Below, piece by piece: positions 26,319-35,624 of a DNA stretch of 59,406 nt. The number at the start of each line of letters is the position of its first letter. Positions within the stretch are counted from its first letter, which is position 1. Below the pieces are notes generated by a model. It ran no database searches. It was not told the DNA's origin and was given only the letters and a program-made list of their open reading frames with translations. This DNA is from Prolixibacteraceae bacterium (GTDB lineage Bacteria; Bacteroidota; Bacteroidia; Bacteroidales; Prolixibacteraceae), in contig JANXYV010000027.1 in assembly GCA_025355875.1 (NCBI GenBank), positions 1-59,406 on the forward strand, given 5' to 3'. A program made the position numbers and the translations under genes.

Positions 26319-26717
26319 CTAATTTGTGATTTTCTGATTCAGTTCATCCAAAAAATTATGAACCAATGGAATCATGGGTAGTACATCTTCTTCAGCCAGA
26401 TTGAATAAATCGTCGTAATCGCCTGTCTGCCTGAGTTCGAAAAGTTTTGAATACAGTTTTCCGGAATCTTTTGAGATCATGCCAGTCCGGATGAAATGCA
26501 ATCCAAACAAATGAATAACCCCACTATGAGTCTGTGCTGAATAATTATGCTGTATCAACATGGCGCTTGTCATGTAAAAACAGGAATAATAAAGTCTGTT
26601 GGCTACTGCATTCCAGTAATTTAGAGTAGATATGCCTTCTGCTTCGGCTAAAGTATCCACTGCTTTTTGTATCCGGAAAGATACAATTGCATCCCGTTCG
26701 TCAGTTGTCAGGCTCAT
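26319..26717 (-). CDS. HEPN-domain protein (toxin partner of a HEPN/MNT pair)
   Basis: A 132-residue all-helical HEPN protein (AVDTLAEAEGISTLNYWNAV, ANRLYYSCFYMTSAMLIQHN) . The typical RNase motif Rx4-6H is not clear; a segment NRLYYSCFYM, common in this group, is present. It overlaps the upstream nucleotidyltransferase gene by four bases (26714-26717). In characterised pairs the HEPN protein is an RNase toxin neutralised by di- or poly-AMPylation by the MNT partner. The pair here sits between the intact ACT gene and a displaced copy of its 3' end, which indicates insertion as a unit. Confidence 0.88.
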   Translation of the reverse strand: MSLTTDERDAIVSFRIQKAVDTLAEAEGISTLNYWNAVANRLYYSCFYMTSAMLIQHNYSAQTHSGVIHLFGLHFIRTGMISKDSGKLYSKLFELRQTGDYDDLFNLAEEDVLPMIPLVHNFLDELNQKITN

Positions 26718-27028
26718 AATAAGATGCCCTCTTTTTCAACGTTTTTATAAAAAGGAGTAAAACTTCGCTTCTGCCATTCCGTCCGGGTATATAGCTTAGC
26801 GGAAAAATGTTCACCTTCATTCCATCCAAGTTCATAGATTGGATAGGAAATTGCATCAAAATCAGAAGGTTCGATTTTCAGTTTATCTAAAATGACCAAA
26901 ATATCCCAATCCGAATCAGGACGTGCATCACCTCTGGCTTGCGATCCATAGAGTATTATCCGCGCATCAGGAGTAATCCCTTTTAAAGTTTGTTTGATTG
27001 CTGTCAGGATTTCTTCTCTTGATTTCAT
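26714..27028 (-). CDS. Minimal nucleotidyltransferase (MNT antitoxin partner)
   Basis: A 104-residue nucleotidyltransferase with the core GSQARGDARPDSDWDILVI, that is the GSx(10)DxD motif with both metal-binding aspartates. It is the upstream member of a four-base-overlapping pair with the HEPN gene. In known HEPN/MNT systems this enzyme AMPylates the HEPN toxin. It lies 39 bases after the ACT-domain gene on the same strand and could be read through from the porin-paaK-ACT promoter. Confidence 0.9.
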   Translation of the reverse strand: MKSREEILTAIKQTLKGITPDARIILYGSQARGDARPDSDWDILVILDKLKIEPSDFDAISYPIYELGWNEGEHFSAKLYTRTEWQKRSFTPFYKNVEKEGILL

Positions 27029-27067
27029 TACGAATTGATATTTTCTACGAATATACTGAAAAATCGA

Positions 27068-27496
27068 TTAAATCTTATACATCTCACTTGCACTCACCAG
27101 CTCCAGTTTATGTGCCTGAAGTACTTCAATGCACTTTTCAATGTTGTCGGGTTTAAGCACGATGTAAGCCGATTTGTTGTCCATGGAGTAGGCATATAAA
27201 TATTCTATAAATACGCTTTCGCCTGAAAGAATATCCAGTGCACGAGCCAATGCACCCGGCTCATTCGGACTATTCAGGCAGATTACATCCGTCAAACTGG
27301 CCGAAAATTCAGAGTCTTTAAGGATTGAAGCAGCTTTTTCGGGTTCTGAAACGATCATGCGCAGAATACCGAACTCAGAAGTATCGGCTAAAGTCATGGC
27401 CGAAATGTTTATGCCTGAATTTCCCAGAAGTTGAGAAACTTCATTCAGGCGTCCGGTTAAATTTTCGAGAAATACGGTGAGTTGTTTGATAATCAT
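27068..27496 (-). CDS. Tandem ACT-domain protein linked to phenylacetate-CoA ligase
   Basis: A 142-residue protein consisting of two ACT domains (about 3-65, KQLTVFLENLTGRLNEVSQL; and about 70-140, DVICLNSPNEPGALARALDI). Such proteins are regularly encoded beside paaK in anaerobes and are thought to sense amino acids. The gene starts 12 bases after paaK stops. Its last about 105 bases are repeated in diverged form at 26214-26318 on the other side of the HEPN/MNT pair. Confidence 0.9.
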   Translation of the reverse strand: MIIKQLTVFLENLTGRLNEVSQLLGNSGINISAMTLADTSEFGILRMIVSEPEKAASILKDSEFSASLTDVICLNSPNEPGALARALDILSGESVFIEYLYAYSMDNKSAYIVLKPDNIEKCIEVLQAHKLELVSASEMYKI

Positions 27497-27508
27497 GATG
27501 ATTTCCTC

Positions 27509-28807
27509 CTACAATTTACGGTTGTCAATGACACGCTTTGCTTTGCCTGCGGTGCGTTCGATGGTTTTTGGTTCAACCAGCTTCACATCCACCGAGATCC
27601 CAAGCGTACTCTGAAGTTTGTGGGTGATTTTTTTGCGTAACGCTTCCAGTACCCGGATTTCGTCGGAAAAGAACTGTTCCTGTACCTCGACCATCAGTTT
27701 CAGCGTGTCTAAGTTTCCTTCCCTTTCAACAATAAGCAGATAATGAGGAGCGGTTTCGCTCATTTCGAGGAGCACACTTTCAATCTGCGATGGGAATACG
27801 TTCACGCCGCGGATGATGAGCATATCGTCGCTGCGTCCTTTGCATTTTTCCATCCGGACCAAAGTCCGGCCACAGGCACATTTTTCGTAATTCAAACGGG
27901 TAAGGTCGCGGGTACGGTAGCGAATCAGTGGAATTCCTTCCTTGGTAATGGTGGTGAAAACCAACTCGCCGATTTCTCCGGCAGGCAGCGGTTGCAGCGT
28001 TTCAGGATCAATAATTTCAGGAATAAAATGGTCTTCGTTGATGTGCATCCCAGCCTGGTGCTCGCACTCGCACGAAACTCCTGGCCCGATGATTTCACTC
28101 AATCCATAAATATCGATGGCTTTGACGCCCAGTTTGGCTTCAATTTCTTTGCGCATATTTTCGGTCCAGGGTTCAGCTCCGAAAATCCCTACACGCAATT
28201 TCAGGTTTTCCTTTTTAATTCCGGCAGCTTCCATTTCTTCCGCCAGAAACAGGGAATACGATGGGGTGCAGGCAATTACGGTTGTGCCAAAATCTTCCAT
28301 CAATTGAAGCTGTTTTTCGGTATTTCCTCCTGAAATTGGGATTACCGAAGCGCCCAGATTTTCGCAACCGTAATGCAAACCCAAACCTCCGGTAAAAAGT
28401 CCGTATCCATAAGCCACCTGAACCATGTCTTCCCGGTGAACACCAGCCATACAAAGTGATCGTGTCACCACTTCCGACCAGCTATTCAGGTCTTTTCGTG
28501 TATAACCCACGACTGTTGGTTTCCCCGTTGTTCCTGAAGAGGCGTGAATCCGAACGATTTCGCTCATCGGTACGGTAAACATTCCGAAGGGATAATTGTC
28601 GCGCAAATCGGTTTTCAGGGTAAATGGAAGTTTGCTTAAGTCGTCGACCGATTGGATGTTGTCGGGAACCAGTCCGGCTTCCTGCATTTTTTGGCGATAG
28701 CTGGGAACATTGTGGTAAATCCGTTTGACGGTATCTTTCAGTCGTTCGGTTTGTACCGCGCGCATTTCGTCGCGGCTCGCACATTCTATCTTTTCGTTCC
28801 AGATCAT
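27509..28807 (-). CDS. paaK: Phenylacetate-CoA ligase
   Basis: A 432-residue adenylate-forming enzyme that activates phenylacetate, or a related aryl acid, to its CoA ester with ATP to AMP. Visible motifs are [16 protein letters not shown] (P-loop), then [26 protein letters not shown] and the C-terminal domain [20 protein letters not shown]. Length is typical. No ring-oxygenase (paaABCDE) genes are near, so aerobic phenylacetate degradation is unlikely to be its context. In fermenting Bacteroidota paaK with an ACT gene tends to accompany 2-oxoacid ferredoxin oxidoreductases; one is found about 12 kb away here. Confidence 0.92.
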   Translation of the reverse strand: MIWNEKIECASRDEMRAVQTERLKDTVKRIYHNVPSYRQKMQEAGLVPDNIQSVDDLSKLPFTLKTDLRDNYPFGMFTVPMSEIVRIHASSGTTGKPTVVGYTRKDLNSWSEVVTRSLCMAGVHREDMVQVAYGYGLFTGGLGLHYGCENLGASVIPISGGNTEKQLQLMEDFGTTVIACTPSYSLFLAEEMEAAGIKKENLKLRVGIFGAEPWTENMRKEIEAKLGVKAIDIYGLSEIIGPGVSCECEHQAGMHINEDHFIPEIIDPETLQPLPAGEIGELVFTTITKEGIPLIRYRTRDLTRLNYEKCACGRTLVRMEKCKGRSDDMLIIRGVNVFPSQIESVLLEMSETAPHYLLIVEREGNLDTLKLMVEVQEQFFSDEIRVLEALRKKITHKLQSTLGISVDVKLVEPKTIERTAGKAKRVIDNRKL

Positions 28808-28820
28808 GATGTTGGTTGTT

Positions 28821-30140
28821 TTAAAATGAATACATCATCATTAATTGAACCCGGTGATTGGTAGCATCAACGCCACTGGCATAGAGTCCGTTGCTGATAT
28901 TAATGTTTCCAATCCCATATTTGGCCGAAGTTAATTCATATTCCAGAACCAGCCTGACTTTTGAAACATTTATTGCGAAACTCGGGGCAATCCGGTAAAC
29001 TGAAGCTACTGTTGGAACCAACCCTGGTGTAATAGCTACCGGCGCTGCGGCAGTTCCAAAATTGTAGATTGCTTCGTTGGTTCCGAGATTTTTCATGTAC
29101 CCCGCAAATATTCCGAACTGGTATTTTTGTCCGTAGACCGCATTGATGAAACTGGTTAAGGAGTTATATGGAGTATACGTCATTCTTCCGGTCTCCTGAG
29201 TCAGGGTTTTCACGGCAAAACCGCCGGGAATATTGAGTGCAGTCATATTTTGCCCCAAAACGGCTTTGGCCCGGATCACAAACTTCTTTTGGGCATATTG
29301 GGTATATCCTACGAACGAAAATGACTGGACCGTTTCGTTGGTGACAAACTTCTTGGTGTCTTTGCCCGGCACTATTTCAACAGTGTAAAGCGTTGGTCTA
29401 ATGTATTTAAGGCTGGCTCCGGCGCCTGCTGTAAAACCACCATTATTCATTTCAATGGCAGCTACCATTTCCGGAATTCCGGCATTTCGGCTGAAACATT
29501 CACTTTTATCGGCGTATATCATAGCCCGGGGGTACATCGAATCGATTTTGGAAAACCCATACGATTTATACTGAAACTCGGAAACCATTGCTGCCGTCAG
29601 GATTAATTTTGGATTTGGCCGGTAATCGTACCGGATTTGCGGACTCCGGTTGAACGGCTGAAACGGGCATCCGGTATTCAGGCCGCCAACCGTAGGAAAT
29701 ACTTTTCCACCCCAGAATGGATGCCAGGTCTGACCTACCAGCAACGATGACTTCCTCCAGACAAAATCGGCATGAGCCTGCCTGACCCGGAGCATGGCCG
29801 GATTATTCGCCAGGTCGCCCGCAAAATCGGCTTCGATGTTGGCCGAAGTTTTGGCTTTGAAAATATCCGGACCAATAACCCTGATTCCCAGACGCGAAGC
29901 CATGGATGAAAAGTTGTAGGTTGGGGTCTGATTGATATGCTGACCGTTGGCATCAACACCGGCGTACAGCGGAACGATAAAAAATTGCTCATTGGCAGCG
30001 TTCAGGCCTTTATAGGTGTCCGAAAATGCCTCGAAGCGAACAAATCCATAGAATTCGACACTGGTTTCTTTAGGTTTAACTTCCTGACTGAATGCAACTC
30101 CGGAAATTAGAAGGAGGGAGATGGCGAAAAGTTTCTTCAT
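28821..30140 (-). CDS. Outer-membrane porin-like protein heading the paaK operon
   Basis: Start chosen at ATG 30140 ([19 protein letters not shown]), which makes a clean signal peptide; the frame is open to 30164. The 439-residue mature protein has alternating amphipathic beta strands ([16 protein letters not shown] at the N-terminus, [16 protein letters not shown] and a C-terminal QLMMMYSF ending in Phe) and a [20 protein letters not shown] region. Those are features of DcaP-like/porin beta barrels. It ends 13 bases before paaK, so it is likely the first gene of a porin-paaK-ACT operon. Uptake of aryl acids is a reasonable but unproven guess. Confidence 0.82.
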   Translation of the reverse strand: MKKLFAISLLLISGVAFSQEVKPKETSVEFYGFVRFEAFSDTYKGLNAANEQFFIVPLYAGVDANGQHINQTPTYNFSSMASRLGIRVIGPDIFKAKTSANIEADFAGDLANNPAMLRVRQAHADFVWRKSSLLVGQTWHPFWGGKVFPTVGGLNTGCPFQPFNRSPQIRYDYRPNPKLILTAAMVSEFQYKSYGFSKIDSMYPRAMIYADKSECFSRNAGIPEMVAAIEMNNGGFTAGAGASLKYIRPTLYTVEIVPGKDTKKFVTNETVQSFSFVGYTQYAQKKFVIRAKAVLGQNMTALNIPGGFAVKTLTQETGRMTYTPYNSLTSFINAVYGQKYQFGIFAGYMKNLGTNEAIYNFGTAAAPVAITPGLVPTVASVYRIAPSFAINVSKVRLVLEYELTSAKYGIGNINISNGLYASGVDATNHRVQLMMMYSF

Positions 30141-30761
30141 ACGAAATAATGGTTGTGCAGGCATCGGTTGGTAAACAACTCAAGACCAGGAGACATCCAT
30201 CTTTTTTAAAGGACGTCGGGCACTTTTTGGTTTTTATTAAATACAAAAATTTGGGAATTCAGGCAATTGGAACATTCAGGTTGAAATTTGCCCGAAGTAA
30301 ATTGATTGTTAATTCAATACAGAAATCCTGAAATCAAGGTCAAAAATAAAGGATTAATCTAAAACTGCCAAGCTCCGGATTTTGCAGATGAAAGAGATTT
30401 GAGCCATTGACATGGATTTTGAAAGCTGAAACACATAAGAATGAAGCAATTAGCCACAATTGAAGTCGTTCAGTGAAAAAAGCAAAAGATATTAATTTAG
30501 ATTCAGTTAAAATAGAAGGAAAGTACCCGGAAAATTTGAAAATTCCGGGCAACGACTTATGAGACAGGAAAACCCGAAAGCCGAAAAATCCTTGCACTAC
30601 GCTTCAGATCGTATGGTGGGTTTGCCCGAAATAATGGCTGAAAACCACAAATAAAATCAAATCATTCCTAATTATTTGTGCATTAGTCGAATAAAATATT
30701 TGAAAAAAGAGTCCCGTCCGATAATTTATTTGATCAAACGTATTTTGAATTAAAATATAAC
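30141..30761. other. Divergent intergenic region, no convincing gene
   Basis: About 620 bases between the divergent porin and RNA-binding protein genes. An 85-codon minus-strand frame (30340-30597) has no signal of a real protein and no family I know. A short hairpin CCCGGAA/TTCCGGG lies near 30526-30549. Promoters for both genes should be here. Confidence 0.5.
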
Positions 30762-30769
30762 TACTTTTG
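30762..30769 (+). promoter_or_regulatory. Possible Bacteroidota -7 promoter element of the RNA-binding protein gene
   Basis: TACTTTTG at 30762-30769 fits the TAnnTTTG consensus of the primary sigma factor of Bacteroidota and lies about 34 bases before the ATG. No matching -33 TTTG at the usual spacing was found; a TTTTG occurs only 14 bases upstream. Tentative. Confidence 0.35.
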
Positions 30770-30802
30770 GTGGACATTTATCCATTATTTAAACAGTTAT
30801 TT

Positions 30803-31273
30803 ATGAACATTTTTGTTGGAAGCCTTCCCTTTAAAATTGAGGAAAGCGAATTACAGGAAATTTTTGAAGAGTACGGAGAAGTAACATCCGTAAAAATTAT
30901 TACAGACCGGGCTACTGGAAGATCAAAAGGCTTTGGTTTTGTTGAAATGACGAATGACGAAGAAGCTAAAAAGGCAATTGAAGAATTGAACAATGCTGAG
31001 ATTGAAGGCCGCACAATTGTTGTAAATAAAGCTGAAGAGAAAAAAGAAGGAAGTCGCCCAGGTGGTGGTGGTGGATTTCGTGGTGGCAACTCTGGCGGAG
31101 GTTTCCGTGGAGGTAATTCAGGTGGCGGAGGCGGTGGTTTCCGTGGTGGTTCTGGCGGCGGTGGTGGTTTCCGTGGTGGCAGCGCAGGCGGCTCTGGCGG
31201 TGGCTTCAACAAAGGCGGCGGTGGCTTCAACAAAGGTGGAAGCGCTGGCGGCAACAGAAGATCTGAATACTAG
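30803..31273 (+). CDS. Glycine-rich RRM RNA-binding protein
   Basis: Start at ATG 30803 (MNIFVGSLPFKIEESELQ). The 156-residue protein has one RRM: RNP2 IFVGSL at residues 3-8 and RNP1 KGFGFVEM near residue 45, with the usual aromatic residues. A C-terminal tail of about 70 residues follows, built from GGGFRGG and GGGFNKG repeats. Such single-RRM, Gly-rich proteins are common in Bacteroidota and cyanobacteria, and are often cold-induced RNA chaperones. The tail is coded by low-complexity GC-rich DNA prone to length variation. A terminator follows at 31338. Confidence 0.93.
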   Translation: MNIFVGSLPFKIEESELQEIFEEYGEVTSVKIITDRATGRSKGFGFVEMTNDEEAKKAIEELNNAEIEGRTIVVNKAEEKKEGSRPGGGGGFRGGNSGGGFRGGNSGGGGGGFRGGSGGGGGFRGGSAGGSGGGFNKGGGGFNKGGSAGGNRRSEY

Positions 31274-31337
31274 ACTATTTCCTGTTTTGATGAGCTATTT
31301 GTATAGAAATTAACTGGTTTAATTCTATAACTACATA

Positions 31338-31386
31338 AAGGCTAATAAATGGAGGTGTTTCGCCAAAATTTGTTAGCCTTCTTTTC
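31338..31386 (+). terminator. Terminator of the RRM protein gene
   Basis: AAGGCTAATAAAT (31338-31350) pairs, with one mismatch, with ATTTGTTAGCCTT (31368-31380), followed by CTTTTCT. It lies about 65 bases after the stop codon. The remaining bases to 31547 hold no gene. Confidence 0.75.
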
Positions 31387-31547
31387 TGTAAAGAAGCCCC
31401 TCTCCAACATCTCTCCAAAAGTGAGAGGCCATGGTTGTATAAGTTCAGAAAGTTTTACATTCAGAATAGGATATTGAAAATGGCAAAATAAGAACTTCGA
31501 ATAATGACTTTTCAAGCCCCCTCTATTGGAGGAGTTTCGGGAAGACT

Positions 31548-33611
31548 TTATTTTTCAATCCTGATCCGGACATCGACTGCAACCAGATTGTCGCCGTCGC
31601 CCATCAACGGATTGATGTCCATTTCCTTGATTTCAACAGCAAAGCGCAGCAGGGTAGAAAGTCGCACGATAATCTCTGCAAACTTTCGCTCGTTTACTCC
31701 TTTTTTGCCCCGGTAACCTTTAATGATCTGGTAAGATTTCAGGTTTTTAATCATCGAAGCCGCCTCGCACAAGGTAAGGGGGGCGAGGCCCGAAGTGACA
31801 TCTTTCAGCACTTCAACAAAAATTCCTCCCAAACCACAAAGAATCACATGTCCAAACCGGTCTTCGTATTTGGCGCCCAGAAAAAGTTCAATTCCTGAAG
31901 CCATTTCGGCCATCAGAACCGCCGTGGTATCTTTTATCCGGATTAATCTCGTGAATTCCCGTTGAACCGTTTTGATATCCTGAACATTCAGAACAACCCC
32001 GTTGACCTCCGTTTTGTGAACCGGGCCAACCACTTTCATCACAAGCGGAAATCCCAATTTTTTGGCTGTTTCAATAGCCTCTTCTTCGGTGGTTACCGTA
32101 ATTTCCTGAACCATCGGAATACCGGTGGCAACAAAAAGTCGGTGGATAGTTTCGGGAGACAGGTAGGCATCGTTGGCGCCATCAATGATTCTGCGGATTT
32201 CGGCTACATCAATGTTATCCAGGAACAATCGTTCGCCAGATGGTTTGGCGGTATTCAAAATGGACGTCAGGGCTTTCCCAAGTAAAACCTCGTCCGGAAA
32301 GTTTACATTTCCCTGCGAAATAAAGTGGGCAACTTCGTCTTTGACATTGATCACGGAAGGCAATATCGGGAAAATTGGTTTTCTACAGGTTTGCATTTTT
32401 TCGTTCAGTAGTTGATAAACATCCGTCACCGGAGATAATCCGGGAGAACCAAAGATGACCGCCATACCGTCAATTTCCTCAAATTCATTTTCACAGGCGT
32501 CAATAATTGCTGCTAGCTGTTCGGCATTTCCGGTCGCAAGAAAATCAATGGGATTTTCAACTGATGAGCCCGCGAAAAGTTTGCTTTTCAACCTCTGCTT
32601 GGCTTCCGAATCGGGTATGTGCGGAATATGCAATCCGCCGCTTTCCAACGCGTCGGTCAACATCACGGCCGGACCACCGGCATGGGTGATAATGGCCAGT
32701 CGCTTACCTTTCATGGGTTTGCAGTGAAAAACATTGGCAACGGTGGTCAGTTCTTCACGGCCAAAACAGCGAACAATTCCTGCTTTGCGAAACAGCGCTT
32801 CCACCGCCAGATCCGAATTGGCCATGGCACCGGTATGAGAAGATGCCGCCCGGCTTCCGGCCTGACTGCTTCCGGCTTTAATTGCCGCTATTTTACAGCC
32901 TTTCCGGATGAGCGATGAAGCATGTTTCAGCAATTTATCCGGACTTTTAATGCTTTCAATGTAGAGCAATTTGACTCTTGTACTGGTTTCAGGATTGAAA
33001 ACGTCGTCCATGAATTCCAGAATTTCTTCCACCCCATTTTGAGCCGAATTACCCACCGAAAATACGCTGGCAAAATGCAAGCCTTTGGGAATTCCTGACT
33101 CCATGATGAAAACTGCCGTTGCTCCTGAACTGGAAACCAGGTCGCAGCTCATTTGCACCAGTTTTGGAATCGGTGTGGTAAACACGCTGGTGTGCGCATA
33201 AGTAATGATTCCGATGCAGTTTGGGCCGATCAGGCAGCCATTGTTGGCTTCAATTATTTTGACGATCTTTTGTTCCAGGATCCGGCCTTCTTCACTTTCC
33301 TCGCTGAATCCGGCTGAAATGATGATAAACCCTTTGGTTCCTTTCTGAGTTGCCAGGATTTCGACTACATCAAGACAGGCCGCAGCAGGAATGGCCAAAA
33401 CAGCCATTTCAACCTGAGGCAGATCGCTTACTGACGGAAATGATTTTTTCCCCTGAACCATTTCGGAACCTGGATTTACAACCCACAATTCGCCGGCATA
33501 ATGATTGTCAATCAGGTTTTTTAGCAGTTTGCCTCCTGGTTTCGAAATGTTGTTCGAAGCTCCTACAACCACTATACTTTTAGGTGCAATCAGTTCTTTT
33601 GTTATCATCAT
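31548..33611 (-). CDS. ADP-forming acyl-CoA synthetase (alpha-beta fusion)
   Basis: A 687-residue NDP-forming acyl-CoA synthetase. Order: CoA-binding Rossmann domain (about 8-100, SIVVVGASNNISKPGGKLLK); succinyl-CoA-ligase-like domains (about 150-460) with the phospho-histidine loop ASSHTGAMA near residue 265; and a C-terminal ATP-grasp domain (about 475-687, PETIHRLFVATGIPMVQEI, GFPLVMKVVGPVHKTEVNGV). The enzyme converts acyl-CoA, ADP and Pi into acid, CoA and ATP, giving substrate-level phosphorylation in anaerobes. Its natural upstream partner would be a 2-oxoacid:ferredoxin oxidoreductase such as that at 12.7-15.5 kb. Substrate range is unknown. It appears monocistronic. Confidence 0.92.
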   Translation of the reverse strand: MMITKELIAPKSIVVVGASNNISKPGGKLLKNLIDNHYAGELWVVNPGSEMVQGKKSFPSVSDLPQVEMAVLAIPAAACLDVVEILATQKGTKGFIIISAGFSEESEEGRILEQKIVKIIEANNGCLIGPNCIGIITYAHTSVFTTPIPKLVQMSCDLVSSSGATAVFIMESGIPKGLHFASVFSVGNSAQNGVEEILEFMDDVFNPETSTRVKLLYIESIKSPDKLLKHASSLIRKGCKIAAIKAGSSQAGSRAASSHTGAMANSDLAVEALFRKAGIVRCFGREELTTVANVFHCKPMKGKRLAIITHAGGPAVMLTDALESGGLHIPHIPDSEAKQRLKSKLFAGSSVENPIDFLATGNAEQLAAIIDACENEFEEIDGMAVIFGSPGLSPVTDVYQLLNEKMQTCRKPIFPILPSVINVKDEVAHFISQGNVNFPDEVLLGKALTSILNTAKPSGERLFLDNIDVAEIRRIIDGANDAYLSPETIHRLFVATGIPMVQEITVTTEEEAIETAKKLGFPLVMKVVGPVHKTEVNGVVLNVQDIKTVQREFTRLIRIKDTTAVLMAEMASGIELFLGAKYEDRFGHVILCGLGGIFVEVLKDVTSGLAPLTLCEAASMIKNLKSYQIIKGYRGKKGVNERKFAEIIVRLSTLLRFAVEIKEMDINPLMGDGDNLVAVDVRIRIEK

Positions 33612-33746
33612 CAGCGTTTAAGTTCAAAGGCAAAGTTAACGAAAGGGATTTGTGCAGGAACTGACTTTTTGCTGCATTTCTTTGCGGTTCTCTGTCTTCA
33701 AAAATCAGTATGTTTGTGAAAGCCTTTCCAATTAATACTATTTGAT

Positions 33747-34556
33747 GTGCCCAATCATTCAGATCAAAAAATTGTGGTAGTTTGTGATTTCTCGGAAACG
33801 ATGAAAGACGTTGTAGTCCATGGGGTTCGAATGGCCGATATCCTGAAAAAGGAGTTGTGTTTGGTGGCCTTTTGGAAAAACATAAGCCAGAAGAATAACA
33901 TTCAGGATCGATTGATGCTGACTTCCAAAAAATTGAAATCCAATCTTCCTGATCGGCCAATCTCGTGTCTGCTGCTTCAAAGTTCTCTGCGAAATAACAT
34001 GGCAAAACTGGCCGACGAATACGAAGCAGTTTTGATCATGATGCATCAGTCAAAAGTACAATCTGGGTTAAAGGCTTTTCGCGAAAGCACTATTGCCTTT
34101 TTGTTCGTAAATGGAAGTTTGCCCGAGTTCCTGCAGTATAAAAATGTGCTTTTACCAGTTGATTGCCGGAAAGCATCGAAGGAAGCGGCATTGTGGCCTT
34201 CCTATTTAGGCCGGTTTAACCAATCGGTGGTTCATTTGATTTATGCGAAAGAAAGCGATCCGGATCAGTTTCGGATCTTAAAAAACAACCTCGATTTTAT
34301 CCAGAAATTCTTTTCAAACCTGAATGTCAGGCATCGTTTGATCGCCGGAAGATCAGGCAGTTGGGGAATTTTTAACGAAACGTTGACACATGCGACTGAT
34401 TGGAAAGGAGATGTGATGACTTTTGCCGGGAGCACTTATATTTCGCTGATCGATTTGATTATCGGGCTTCCGGAAAAAAAGATCGTCCGGAAAGCCGGGA
34501 ATTTGCCCATTCTGATTATCAACCCGCGAAAGGACGTTTGTATTTTGTGCGATTAA
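33747..34556 (+). CDS. Universal stress protein, tandem type
   Basis: A 269-residue protein. The best start is GTG 33747 (MPNHSDQKIVVVCDFSETMK); an ATG two bases earlier is in another frame and the frame is closed by a TGA at 33717. Residues about 8-130 resemble a USP domain (KIVVVCDFSETMKDVVVHGV, then LADEYEAVLIMMHQS). A second half (about 130-265) repeats the pattern (VLLPVDCRKASKEAALWPSY). Neither half has a clear GxxGx9GS ATP-binding motif, so it is probably of the non-ATP-binding kind. It is divergent from the acyl-CoA synthetase gene, separated by 135 bases. Confidence 0.8.
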   Translation: MPNHSDQKIVVVCDFSETMKDVVVHGVRMADILKKELCLVAFWKNISQKNNIQDRLMLTSKKLKSNLPDRPISCLLLQSSLRNNMAKLADEYEAVLIMMHQSKVQSGLKAFRESTIAFLFVNGSLPEFLQYKNVLLPVDCRKASKEAALWPSYLGRFNQSVVHLIYAKESDPDQFRILKNNLDFIQKFFSNLNVRHRLIAGRSGSWGIFNETLTHATDWKGDVMTFAGSTYISLIDLIIGLPEKKIVRKAGNLPILIINPRKDVCILCD

Positions 34557-34565
34557 GACCGTAAA

Positions 34566-35570
34566 CTATTGGTTCAATTCAGATGAAGTGTGAAATCCGG
34601 AGGCTATGATTGTTTGTTCGACATTGTTTTTATTGACGACCGTCGCATCAATCAAAATAGATTTGACCAGTGATTTTCCATTGCTTTCACTGGTGAATTT
34701 CATGGTCAGGGGTTTTTCCAGCGCAAGAGAAACCGCTAGCTCTGCGGTCGACAGCGCCATTTCCTTGAGCGGTTTCAATATGGTGCAAGTTTGGGTGCCA
34801 TTCATGATGGCTTTTACATTTCCGATTTCAGCGTCCTGTCCGGCCACCATGACCTTACCCGCCCGCCCCCGCTTTTTCAGCACTTCCATAACACCGCTGG
34901 CGATGTTGTCGTTCCCTGCAATGATTGCCGTTACCGAATCCGTGTTTTGATCCAGAATCGTATTTGTATGCAACACTCCTTCAGCCGAACTCCAATCTGA
35001 AGTAAACTCGCTGTAGACCACCTGAATGTCGCCTTTTTCCATAAAGGGTTGCAGTATATTCATTTGTCCCAGGAAAAGCCTCATGGAATTGTTGTCGTAT
35101 TTTGAACCGCAAATGAGCGCATATTTCCCTTTGGGTCTGAGCGATGTCAGATAGCCGGCCTGAAGTTCGCCGATTTTTGTACTGTTTGCCGAAACGTAAT
35201 AATCCAGTTTGCAGCCATTAATCAAACGGTCGTAGGCAATCACCTTGACCCCTGACTGATGGGCCATTTCAACTATTTTTGCTGCAGCGTCCTGGTTGAT
35301 CGGCACCACAATCAATACAGCAGCTCCGTTTTTTAGCATGGTTTGTGCCTGCGAAATTTGTTTGTTCTGATCATTATCAGCGACCTCCAGCATCACCTTG
35401 GCACCCAGTTTGGTCAGGTCTTCAACCAGATAATTCTTGTCTTTGGTCCAGCGTTCATTTTCATAGCTGTGTATCAGGATGCCGACTTTTGGATTCTTTG
35501 GTTTGCAGCCAGTCATCAGGTTCAGGCTGCCAATCAGGATCATAACAAAAATGAAAACTGGACTCTTCAT
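34566..35570 (-). CDS. Orphan sugar-type periplasmic binding lipoprotein
   Basis: A 334-residue lipoprotein (lipobox LMTGC near residues 18-22) of the type I periplasmic-binding family related to XylF/RbsB: KVGILIHSYENERWTKDKNY, AAVLIVVPINQDAAAKIVEM and MVAGQDAEIGNVKAIMNGT are typical strand/loop segments. In ABC importers it would deliver pentose or related sugar to permease and ATPase subunits, but none is encoded in this window. It may therefore work with a distant transporter or as a sensor input. Its tail-to-tail neighbour is the universal stress protein. Confidence 0.87.
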   Translation of the reverse strand: MKSPVFIFVMILIGSLNLMTGCKPKNPKVGILIHSYENERWTKDKNYLVEDLTKLGAKVMLEVADNDQNKQISQAQTMLKNGAAVLIVVPINQDAAAKIVEMAHQSGVKVIAYDRLINGCKLDYYVSANSTKIGELQAGYLTSLRPKGKYALICGSKYDNNSMRLFLGQMNILQPFMEKGDIQVVYSEFTSDWSSAEGVLHTNTILDQNTDSVTAIIAGNDNIASGVMEVLKKRGRAGKVMVAGQDAEIGNVKAIMNGTQTCTILKPLKEMALSTAELAVSLALEKPLTMKFTSESNGKSLVKSILIDATVVNKNNVEQTIIASGFHTSSELNQ

Positions 35571-35624
35571 AGTATGGTCTTTTAAAATTTTTTATGCGCT
35601 TAATATACGATTTATCTTTCAGAA

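Noticed and set aside
30340-30597. 85-codon minus-strand frame in the divergent spacer
   Set aside because: Composition and lack of a ribosome site argue for chance; it matches no family I know.
30778-31254. 158-codon proline-rich minus-strand frame
   Set aside because: It is the antisense of the Gly-rich RRM gene; poly-Pro arises from complementing Gly codons.
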